A DNA stretch of 64,000 nt, taken from Amaurobius ferox (lineage: Eukaryota; Arthropoda; Arachnida; Araneae; Amaurobiidae). Made by a program: the position numbers and the translations under genes. Numbering within the stretch: position 1 is the first letter of the stretch; each line of letters opens with the position of its first letter. Positions 47,266 through 56,283 of this stretch are shown piece by piece. The notes under the pieces were generated by a model, which was not told the DNA's origin, ran no database searches, and saw only the letters and a list, made by a program, of their open reading frames with translations. The DNA lies in NCBI GenBank assembly GCA_951213105.1, contig OX578136.1, forward strand, positions 69,115,230 through 69,179,229. The letters are read 5' to 3'.

Positions 47266-47508
47266 ATGAATGTTAACTTTTTTGACGGTGTTGAAATGGT
47301 TGAATCGTTTGATATTTCAGATAATGAAGTTTGAGATAATAAAGTAGCGCATAATTTAAAGATGAAATAAATCTATGATTCTGAAGAAGAATATTTTTAT
47401 GTTATAGACTATGAGAGTTTAAAACAAAGATATAAAAGTAGAATTAGTTATTTTAATCGAATAAAAAGGAGGTATAATATTACTCAAGAAGTTGAGGAAA
47501 TGTTTTAA
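47266..47508 (+). pseudogene. Small acidic Polinton ORF, decayed
   Basis: ATG in context AGTAAATAAATG. The 80-codon frame has in-frame TGA (codon 23) and TAA (codon 35). Readable parts include FFDGVEMVESFDISDNEV and YFYVIDYESLKQRYKSRISY. Similar composition may continue in shifted frames up to 47,681 (KVEKKYEKIWNEFQKMF). No homologue is recognised. Confidence 0.4.
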
Positions 47509-47681
47509 AATTTTTAGATTTTATGTATTATGAGAAATCAGTTAACTATTATTATTTTATGAAAAAGATTTGTGGATATTTTTAATATTGAAAATAAAAT
47601 AAAGGTCCAAAGACTTTGTTCTAAAGTCGAAAAGAAATATGAAAAAATCTGGAATGAATTTCAAAAAATGTTTTCTAATAA

Positions 47682-47930
47682 ATGGAGCTAACAAAAAAGT
47701 GTATACACTGTTTGACTATAAAATCAGTAAATGAGTTTTATACATATCATAGAAATGAAAAAATTTATTTCCAAAGTCATTGTAAATGTTGTGATTCCAT
47801 AATAAAATATAAAAAATTTAATTGTGAATGTGGTATACAATATACCTATACACACAAAAAGAGACATTTAAAAAATATTTATCACAGTAAGCATCTTCCA
47901 GGAAAAATTATTTCAAAAAATGTTTCCTAA
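47682..47930 (+). CDS. Small zinc-binding protein of the Polinton
   Basis: 82 codons, ATG in CTAATAAATG. The first half has KKCIHCLTIKSVNEFY ... SHCKCCDS, a CxxC...CxxC zinc-knuckle pattern often seen in phage and HNH-associated small proteins; the second half has CECG and HLKNIYHSKH, a C2H2-like finger. It starts MELT, exactly like the next frame at 47,934, and the ~34 bp around the two starts are duplicated. It could be a transcription or DNA-binding accessory protein. No lesion. Confidence 0.55.
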   Translation: MELTKKCIHCLTIKSVNEFYTYHRNEKIYFQSHCKCCDSIIKYKKFNCECGIQYTYTHKKRHLKNIYHSKHLPGKIISKNVS

Positions 47931-50900
47931 TAAATGGAGCTCACCTTAAAGTCAAAGACTATTAATGAACTTAGAAAAGGAGTAAAACTATTGAATATTA
48001 AACAACCTAAAGGCTGTAAGAAGGATGATTTAATTAGATTATTAATTAAATATATCAGAAAAACAGGTGAATATAAACCTGTTTTAATGGATTTATTAAA
48101 TCTAGATTTGTCAGCATACTTAGATAAAAAGAAAAAAATATTTATTGAAAAACCTCAAAAACGTAATAAAATTAAGAGAATTTTTGATTCTTTTAATTTA
48201 AGATTTGATAAAAATAGTAATGATTTTAAATCTGTAATTTTCTATCCTGAAGAAAAGTTACTTGAAGAAAATCTTGAAAAGTTATTTACAGAAGATAGAA
48301 AATGTCGTATATGTGGTAAATATTACGAACCTGAAGATAACGAAAAACATATAAAGAAAGACTTAATGATTAAAAGATCAAAACAAAAGAGAAAATGTAT
48401 TAGTTGCGGTATATATTATAAACATTTAGAAAATCACATATCAAGTCGAAAACATAAAAAAGCATTATAAAATGATGAAGGTAATGTAGAAATTAAGGAA
48501 TATGAAACTGCTTATATATCTAGATTAAGAGCATATAGAATTAATAATTGTAATAATATTAAAATCCCTCTAGAATTTTTAGAAGAGAAAAGAAAGGTTG
48601 TAATAAAAAAAATAAAGCAAATTTTGGAAGAATTTAATGGTATAAAGGTAAATTTTAAATTGTTTTGTTTGTATAAATTGAATGAAGAAATTCAAGAATT
48701 TACATTCAAAACTGAGAATCAAATTATATTAAAATCTAATGATTTACATACTTTTTATGATTATGTTATTGACAATTTAATAAATGAATCTGATGATTTT
48801 ATATCAAAAGGATCTGGTTGGAGTCTTGAAGAAATAAAATTTATGGAATTGTGAATAAATAAGTATCAACCCTTGAGAGGATCAAGTTATATTGATTTAC
48901 CTGGAAACATTAAATCTAAACAAGCTATAATAAATGTAAAAAATAAAGATAATAAATGTTTCATGTGGTCTATATTATCAGCAATTCATCCTGTAAAAAA
49001 AGATCCTCTAAGAGTGTCAAAATATGAGCAATATAAAGATGAATTAAATTTTAAAGGAATTGATTTTCCTGTTTCATTAGACAATATTAAGAAATTTGAA
49101 AACTAAATAATATATCTGTAAATGTTTATAGTTATGATGGTTCAATTTATCCACTTAGAATAACTAACAATAAATTAGAAAAACATGTAAACTTGTTTTA
49201 TATGAAAGATGAAAAAAATGATCATTATTGTTGGATTAAAAATATGAATAGTTTGATCAGATCACAAATTACTAATCATCGTATATTTTTATGTGATAGA
49301 TGTTTAAATCATTTTTATTCTGAGGAAAGATTAAAGATACATGAGGAATACTGTAAAGAGAAAGAAGCTGTCACAATTAATATGCCTAAAAAAGATGAAG
49401 TTATTCAATTTAAAAATCATGAAAGAAAAATGAGAGTACCATATACTATATATGCTGATTGAATCTCTCTTACCAAAAATTGATACATGTGAGCAAGATC
49501 AAACTAAATCATATACTGTGAAATATCAATAACATGTAGCAGATGCATTTTGTTATTATATCAAATATGAAAATGAATACTTTAAACCTCCTGTTGTTTA
49601 TAGAGGACCTGATACAATCAAAAAGTTTGTATCTATGTTAAAAGAGGATACTCTTAAAATTGAAAAAATTATAAAAGGAAAAACTAAAAAATATGAAAGT
49701 ATCAAATCAATGATAGAGTTCGATGAAAATCATTATAATAGAACTAATATTTGTCATATATGTGAAAAACAAATCTTAAAGGATGAAAAAGTAATTGATC
49801 ATTGTCATATAACTGGAAAATATAGGGGGTCCTGCTCATAATGTTTGTAATTTAAATTATCAAATTCCAAAATTTATTCCAGTAAAAATCCATAATTTAA
49901 CAGGTTATGATTCTCATTTGTTTATAAAAGAACTTGGATTTGATAAATCAAAAATAGATGCTATACCTAATTCTGAAGAAAAATATATATCTTTCAGCAA
50001 AAAAATAGGAGGTATGAAATTGAGATTTATTGATTTATTTAAATTTATGTCTTGCAGTTTAGATAATTTATAAAAAAACTTGAGACCAGAGAATGAAATA
50101 AATAGATGTCCTCCAAAAATACGGAAAATGAAATATATTAAATACTTAAAATCAAAATTTAGAGAGACATCATTACATTTTCCTGATGATAAATTAGATC
50201 TCATTACAAGAAAAGGTGTATATCCTTATGATTATATGGATTCTAGAGATAAATACAAAGAAACAGAATTACCTTCAAAAGATAAATTTTATAATAAATT
50301 GAATGAATGTAATATAACTGATGAAGAATATAAACATGCTCAACGTGTTTGGAAAGAATTTAATATAAAAAATTTAGGTGAATATACAGATTTATACGTT
50401 AAAACAGATGTATTAATTTTAACAGATGTATTTGAAAATTTTCGAGATGTTTGTTTAGAAACTTATAAATTAGATCTGGATTGGTATTTTACTGCTCCTG
50501 GTTTATCTTGGGATGCAATGTTAAAAATAACAAATGTTAAATTAGATTTATTAAATAATTATGATATGATTCTCATGATAGAAAAGGGTTTAAGAGGAGG
50601 TGTTTCACAATGTTGTAATAGATATGGAAAAGGAAATAATAAATATATGAAAAATTATGATAATAGTAAAGAATCCAATTATTTAATGTATTTAGATGCT
50701 AATAATTTATATGGATGGGCTATGAGTCAATATTTACCATATGGAGAATTTAAATGGTGTAATCGCGATGAAATAAATTATGTTAAACGTGAAGCATATA
50801 ACCATAAAATAAAAGATGATTCAGAGAATGGATATATATTTGAAATTAGTTTAAGATATCCAAAAGTATTACATGATTATCATTCAGATTTACCATTATG

Positions 50901-51036
50901 TCCTGAAAATAGAATTCCTGAAAATTCGAAACAAGGTAAGTTATTAACAACTTTATACGATAAAGAGAAATATGTAGTTCATTATAGAAGTTTAAAACAA
51001 TATTTGAAAATGGGTTTAAAGGCTGTAAGAGTACAT

Positions 51037-51082
51037 TGTTATTGTTATTGAGACCCAGACCGTCCGACTTACCAGAAAGGTA
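51037..51082 (-). mobile_element. Mini-element copy 4, 5'-truncated, exact 16-bp target duplication
   Basis: GGCTGTAAGAGTACAT occurs at 51,021-51,036 and again at 51,083-51,098 within the PolB gene. Between them lie 46 nt that, on the minus strand, read TACCTTTCTGGTAAGTCGGA, then CGGTCTGGGTCTC and an AATAACAATAACA tail. The 5' stem strand is missing, as in 5'-truncated retroposed copies. Removing the insert and one duplicate restores continuity around this point of the coding sequence. Confidence 0.92.
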
Positions 51083-51654
51083 GGCTGTAAGAGTACATAG
51101 AGTATTACAATTTAAACAATTGAATTGGTTGAAAAAATATATAGATTTAAACACTGAAATGAGAAAGAAAGCTGCTAATGATTTTGAGAAAGATTTTTAT
51201 AAATTGATGAATAATTCAGGATTTGGAAAAACTATGCAAAATATAAGAAAACGAATCGATGTAAGATTATGTTGTAATTTTGATCAAGTTAGAAAATTAA
51301 TTGCTAAACCTAATTTCAAATGTAGAACTATTTTTGATGAAAATTTGGTAGCTGTTCACATGAAAAAAACAAAACTATATTTTAATAAACCGATTTATGT
51401 TGGATTGAGTATATTAGATTTATCTAAACATTTAATGTATGATTTTCATTATAATGTCATGAAACCGAGATATAAGGATAATATTAAGTTATTATATATG
51501 GATACAGATAGTTTTATATATGATATTAAAACAGATGACTTTTATGAAGATATGAAGTCTATGTTTGATTATTTCGATACATCTGATTATCAAGTAAATA
51601 ATCTATTTAATATGCCTAGATGTAATAAAAAAGTATTAGGTAAAATGAAAGATG

Positions 51655-51702
51655 ATTCTTCCATAATCACACCGCTATTTAGCGGTGTGATTATGGAAGA
51701 AT
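51655..51702. repeat. Perfect 22-bp palindrome inside PolB
   Basis: ATTCTTCCATAATCACACCG-CT (51,655-51,676) is followed by ATTT and then its exact reverse complement (51,681-51,702). It lies between the polymerase motif C region and the conserved EEFVGLRSKMYS stretch, where related proteins usually have a short acidic turn. Confidence 0.95.
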
Positions 51703-52068
51703 TTGTAGGTTTAAGAAGTAAAATGTATTCAATAAGAATAGAAAAACAGAGTGTTGAAGAATATAATAATACTGAAGAAGATAAAGAAAACCATAAAAAA
51801 TTTGAGACTAAGAAGTCTAAAGGAACTAAGACTAGTACCGTTAAAAACAGAATATCATTTGAAGATTATAAAGACTGCTTATTAAATAAAAAAGATCAAT
51901 ATAGAAACACAGAATTTAATTAGAAGTAAGAAACATGAATTGTATTCAATTCAAGTGAACAAGATAGCTTTATCAGCAAAAGATGATAAAAGATTTATAT
52001 TAGAAGATGATATGAATACTAGAGCTTTAGGACATTATAAAAATGTTTCTAAAAATCATTCTATATAA

Positions 52069-52305
52069 ATGGATGAGTGCTTAGGTGATATTCGAGCATT
52101 AAATTTTACAAATTCTGAAGAAATTTACTATTTGACTTATCTTTGTAAAAAATTTTATGATAAATATGATCATACTAAAAAACCATTATCAGAAAGTTTT
52201 CAAAGGTTGACTGTATTAATTGAAAAGGAAGAAAATGAAGATATTAAATTGAATGGATTAGGAGTTTTATATGTTATTTCAAAGAACTTATTCTATTATG
52301 ATTAG
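52069..52305 (+). CDS. Small Polinton ORF after PolB
   Basis: 78 codons, ATG in CTATATAAATG, directly abutting the PolB stop. Sequence features: FTNSEEIYYLTYLCKKFYDK and PLSESFQRLTVLIEKEENED; helical and acidic, no recognised motif. No lesion. Position suggests translation by reinitiation or from its own TATA-like start context. Confidence 0.5.
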   Translation: MDECLGDIRALNFTNSEEIYYLTYLCKKFYDKYDHTKKPLSESFQRLTVLIEKEENEDIKLNGLGVLYVISKNLFYYD

Positions 52306-52323
52306 CAGGGTATATTTATAAAA

Positions 52324-52405
52324 ATGAGTGCATCTATTTATTTAAAAAAATAGCAAAATGGCCCACCTGGCCCTAGGGGCTGATCTGGAAGTCTGGTTCC
52401 AACAG
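52324..52405 (+). pseudogene. Possible remnant of a second collagen/fibre-like gene
   Basis: ATG at 52,324 (context TATAAAAATG) opens a frame starting MSA, as in the fibre-like gene at 40,679. After a TAG it continues NGPPGPRG up to a TGA. The Gly-Pro-Pro triplets and shared N-terminus suggest a degraded collagen-like protein, but the match is short. Confidence 0.3.
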
Positions 52406-52479
52406 CTGTTTTAGAATTCTAGAACCAGAGTTCCAGAGCACCCCTTGAACCAGGCCCACTGGCCAAGGAAAGGACAATA

Positions 52480-52709
52480 TAAACATATAACATGCAGGAC
52501 ATAGAATCCACAAGATTCAACCCGCCACTTATTATATTTCGATGATTGCCACTCTTTTGGATCAACGACAAGAGTAGCTGACGTCATTTTATGACTCCTG
52601 TTCAATAAACCATCAACCCCGTATTGATTAACAACCTGGGAGAGGTCGGGATTTGAACCTGGGGCCTAGATGTTTATAGCCCCGTACGCTACCTTTGAGC
52701 CATGGGTAC
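52480..52709 (-). repeat. tRNA-derived SINE inserted in the Polinton
   Basis: On the minus strand from 52,709: GTACCCATGGCTCAAAGGTA (A-box-like), then GGTTCAAATCCC (B box, near perfect) followed by a body containing GAACAGGAGTCATAAAATGA. It lies between the last Polinton gene and the right terminal repeat. The 3' boundary and target duplication were not resolved; the body may continue to about 52,350. Confidence 0.65.
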
Positions 52710-53084
52710 AAGAGATATGTTGAACAATTCATTAATATAACCTTTACATTGAAAACTAAAAACAATTTTAAACGAGTCATTTTTGCAAGAATACTTTAAA
52801 AGATCAATAGTTTTAATTTATCTGATCGAAAAATAGCGAAAATAATGTTTATAAAACGTTATAAACTACTTCATTTATAAAGTATTAATCATCAGTAGGC
52901 AGTTTCATTGTTAACTGTTTTATACTGTTTGATGCTGCCATCTAGCAAAAGAAATCTGCAATAAGTTAAATAAATATTATTTTTTCTTCACGCTACGTAC
53001 TACGTTTTCTCTTCACGCTACGTCATCGCTACTTCTACTCAAAAGTAAAAGCCACTTCCTCTCGCAGTGTAGCTGATAAAAAAA

Positions 53085-53237
53085 ATCAAGGTCGCTTTAT
53101 TTTCGCTTCTTAAATGGAAGAGTTCTGAACGAATATGAATTAGATAAAGCTTAATTATTTTTCAGTGGTCGCTTTATATTCGGTCGGTAATCAAGGTCGC
53201 TTTATTTTCGCTTCTTAAATGGAAGAGTTCTGAACGA
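53085..53237. repeat. Direct duplication at the inner edge of the right terminal repeat
   Basis: The stretch starting ATCAAGGTCGCTTTATTTTC (about 53,087) and running to ATTTTTCAGTGG is repeated from about 53,188, the second copy running into the terminal repeat. Its GAATTAGATAAAGCTTAAT part is also the end of the gene at 37,427, so part of the inverted repeat is present three times. Confidence 0.8.
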
Positions 53238-53857
53238 ATATGAATTAGATAAAGCTTAATCATTTTTCAGTGGGGGTGTGTCACCCCCCACTATAAAATT
53301 ATCATATCTTTTTTATTAAACATATGTTTTGTAATTCATAATGATTTCATTCATATTTTTATAATTCTTTTTAATTTTATAAAAAATGTTTAGATTTAGT
53401 TAAACATTTTCTATTAAATATATGGGGGGTCTCAACTCCACCCTTTAAAAACAGGGGGGCTTCCATTCAGGTCCTCTTTTTTCATGCATTTATTTTAAAT
53501 AATTCACTGCATACTTTTAATGTCTAGCTTTTTAACTAAAAAAGTTCACTGTTAAAAGGTATATATACACATTTTTAATATATTAGAGGACTTCCATTCA
53601 TTTGGAGGTCCTCTTTTTTCATGCATTTATTTTATATGTCTAGCTTTTTAACTAAAAAAGTTCAGTAATTCACTGTTAAAATTTGGTGTTAATGTAAAAA
53701 AGGTATATATACACCTTTTTTAGCTATAAAATCCTGTTTTTAATATTAAAATGGATCGAGACCTTTTTTTTCATAAAAAAAAAATAAATAAGCTATTAAA
53801 TCATGTTTTTTAGTGTAAAAAGAGTCTGTGAGCTCATACAAGGGTATGGATACTACT
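53238..53857 (-). repeat. Polinton right terminal inverted repeat
   Basis: Reverse complement of 36,824-37,448 with a few substitutions (e.g. the terminal ATCCATTCGCTTG versus ATCCATACCCTTG) and small indels. Confidence 0.92.
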
Positions 53858-54105
53858 GTAGTAAGTGTAAAATTCTATCTCCATCAACAGGAATTAGTCT
53901 CACAATGATCTAGACAGTTAGGAGTCGAGGTAGATGCTAGATGGCAAATTCGGCAAGCAGTAAGGGTGAAATTGTATCTTCAAGCTAGGAAAAAGGGAAG
54001 CCCTATAGTGACTACCCACATCTAGAATTTACACCAAATAAAATGTACCATGGTGTAATAAACCTATAATAAAAACAGTTATGAATTAATAAAAGGAATA
54101 AAAAT
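53858..54105. repeat. Target duplication and interrupted ~99-bp repeat at the right flank
   Basis: GTAGTA (53,858-53,863) is the right target duplication. The flank continues AGTGTAAAATTCTATCTCCA, TCAACAGGAAT ... CTAGATGGCAAATTCGGCAA, and then starts over at about 53,960 (GTAAGGGTGAAATTGTATCT), a period of ~99 bp. A similar unit at 35,722-35,830 gives an independent picture of the empty site. Confidence 0.7.
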
Positions 54106-54660
54106 CGCTGAAAAAATTTCAAATCTATTAACATGATTTTGAAGATGTGTTTAACAACATTGATTTTCAGCACAACTTTCATTTTATCATTGAATTGTAC
54201 TGCAATTCTGAAGAGTATTACACTTGTCCATTCCGTGCCTTTAAACTTAAAAATCTACTCACATTTATTTTATTCAGTAATTTTATACATCAAGACTCCT
54301 TTACTTATCTGCAACAGTTTGGTATACTGCAGGGAGGAAAATCCTCTATTTTGGCAAATTTACATTTATATTATTATGAAAAATCAATGTATAATTCTAG
54401 TTTCTTGATGCTACGATATATTGATGAGTATATTATTTAGTAGTATTACAGACTACAAAAAATGAATCATAAATTGTGTTAGATTATAATCCACGTAATT
54501 TAGATTTATTATGTGATAATTTAACTTATGATTCTGTAAATGTTTCGGACTATAACATTACGATTAATAAGCATAAACAACCTATTTTAGATTTATATGA
54601 TAAAAAGAAAACTACACGCTAACTACATGTTAAATTCAACACTTTAGCTCATGTCTGCAT
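54106..54660 (+). pseudogene. Penelope-like reverse transcriptase fragment
   Basis: In two overlapping frames: FEDVFNNIDF (palm motif A region, near 54,142), FGILQGGKSSILANLHLYYY (motif B region, near 54,309) and LRYIDEYII, where the catalytic YxDD reads YIDE. Further decayed similarity follows to about 54,660 (QPILDLYDKKK). It is related to but clearly diverged from the copy at 8,043-10,526. Confidence 0.7.
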
Positions 54661-55489
54661 AAAATTGTCTTTAAAAACATATTATTTAATCAGCTTTCAA
54701 GAAAAAAAACACCTGTAATAAACGCATTGCAAAAGACTAAAAATAATAAAATAAATTATATAAAGAACTTTTTAAGGTCCATGGTTTTACTAAATTCACT
54801 AATAACTAAAAAATAATTTTTTGCTATCACAGCATTCTTGGTTACTTGTGACTAAATATAAAATCGTGCAGCGCCCATGAAATAATTGTATTTGAACATT
54901 AACAGAATGTTAAAGAACAATATACGTGATTACATAGAAGTGGCGTACAATAGAGTGATTACTTAGAATTGGCATACAATATAGAGAGTGATTACATATA
55001 ATTCATTTGAATTTCTCTTCGACAATTTTGATTTAAAAATACATTATTCTTATATATGTTATTTCTATGTCCTCACTTCTATTCTCTCTTAAAATACTGT
55101 TAATGTCTAAATATAATTCTTTTATGGGCACCCCAAAATTATATTTTTAGTCATATATGACTAAGAATGTTGTGATAGCTAAAAACTATTTATTCCTGTT
55201 TTGTGCAATTCACCAAAATCGTGTAACTTAGAACTTGCAAAGTATTTTCATATATTTAATTTCATTTATATAATGGTTGTAATACAAATACAACTAAACG
55301 CTATGGAATATTAATGTTTGAGAAAGGCGAGTGTAGACTCACGCTGCATATTCATTTTTACGATAAAAGCTTGCAATTTTATGAATAAATTCTTTAACTC
55401 ATTCTCATATTAGTCAAGTCTCTTCGAATGCAGTTTGGAATATCCTATTTACGATATATCGCCCAGCTATAGAAATTTATTCTATTATA
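54661..55489. other. Non-coding DNA
   Basis: No gene was recognised; short local repeats such as 'gagtgattac' pairs near 54,950-54,990. Confidence 0.5.
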
Positions 55490-56204
55490 CAGGGTGTATA
55501 TAAACTGTTTTGACAAAATAAGAGGGGTGATAGTACCCACCAAGGCGAACAATATTTACAATGGAACCTACGGTCGCATTCCACTCTAAGTGTCAGAAAA
55601 GCGTAAAGTTAAAGTTGAACTTTCAACAGTGAAAAGAAGGTGAATTAACGCAATCATAAGTTGCACAATCCCATTTATTTACACCAGAGGAAGACTCAAA
55701 GTAGATGATCAAAGTGACGGACAAGGGTGCCGTTGCACAATTCACACCGGCGAATGAAGGACTGGCGCACCCTCTCGAAGGCACCTGGTGCCGTGTTTAT
55801 CCTGTACGATGCAACAACGATTCTCGCGACGAGATTTTTTACGGAGTAAACAGGCGTCTTGTACACCAATGATTGTATGGGCCCCCAGAAGAAGAAGTCC
55901 AGTGGGTTGAGGTCCGGTGAGCGTGGAGGCCAAGCCACAGGTCCACTATGTCCAATCCATCGTCCGGGATATGTGGCATTCAAGAAGTGTCGGATAACTA
56001 GAAGTGACGGTGATGTTCTTTAGATGTGATGCACGACAGCCATGTCGTCCGAAGTGGCGACTTGTGTTTGTTAGACGTGCTTCGAAGTTGCTCTTTTCTG
56101 GCACTCAGAGTGGAATGCGACCCTGGGTTCCACACTAAATATTGGTCATCTTGATGGTTACTATCAATCCTCTTATTTTGTCGAAACAGTTTATATACAG
56201 TCTG
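55490..56204 (-). mobile_element. Internally deleted Tc1/mariner-superfamily transposon
   Basis: The left end CAGGGTGTATATAAACTGTT and the right end (reverse complement CAGACTGTATATAAACTG) are inverted, with similarity continuing for ~100 bp, and TA flanks both sides. A minus-strand frame (55,983-55,696, 95 codons) encodes a transposase C-terminus: TYPGRWIGHSGPVAWPPRSP then DLNPLDFFFWG, the third catalytic acid region of an arthropod-wide DDE family. The N-terminal two thirds are missing. Confidence 0.82.
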
Positions 56205-56283
56205 TATAATGAATGCTCATTTCTTATTATTTTAAGAAACAACACCGGGGATAATGTTTATGTAAAAGATATATTTATTAGAA

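Larger units (their letters stand above)
47934..52068 (+). pseudogene. PolB: Family B DNA polymerase (protein-primed type) with N-terminal SAP and C2H2 region
   Basis: Domains in order: a SAP-like segment (LRKGVKLLNIKQPKGCKKDD); C2H2-type fingers (CRICGKYYEPEDNEKH; CISCGIYYKHLENH); a TAA at 48,468-48,470, after which the same frame continues into typical Polinton PolB sequence (GSGWSLEEI; PLRGSSYIDLPG). Exo I IYAD is cut by a 2-nt deletion near 49,460. Then an endonuclease-VII-like insert (CHICEKQ ... DHCHITGKYRG), Exo II HNLTGYDSHLF, palm motif A YLDANNLYGWAMS, motif B MNNSGFGKTMQN and motif C LYMDTDSF. Lesions: TGA 48,852, TAA 49,530 and 50,071, frameshifts near 49,103, 49,828 and 51,910, and a mini-element at 51,037. 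It stops at TAA directly before the ATG at 52,069. Confidence 0.88.
36824..53857. mobile_element. Polinton/Maverick, full-length but decayed (17,034 bp)
   Basis: The ends are inverted (AGTAGTATCCAT at left, reverse complement at right) within ~620-bp terminal inverted repeats, flanked by a 6-bp duplication. It contains the diagnostic Polinton set: protein-primed-type family B DNA polymerase, retroviral-type integrase with chromodomain, FtsK/HerA-type packaging ATPase, adenain-type protease, and major and minor capsid proteins. Extra genes include PLA2, fibre-like, LRR and W-x-x-I-S repeat proteins. Genes form two blocks diverging from 44,509-44,576. Almost every core gene carries stops or frameshifts, and two younger insertions (a mini-element at 51,037 and a SINE near 52.5-52.7 kb) interrupt it, so it is probably immobile. 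Confidence 0.97.

Noticed and set aside
52352..52400. GPPGP stretch as an exon of a host collagen
   Set aside because: It lies inside the Polinton boundaries, directly after a Polinton-type start context, and has stops on both sides.
36824..53857. Alternative genetic code to explain the in-frame TAA codons
   Set aside because: Frameshifts, lost start codons, and TGA and TAG lesions also occur, and two foreign insertions interrupt the element, so simple pseudogenisation explains the pattern.
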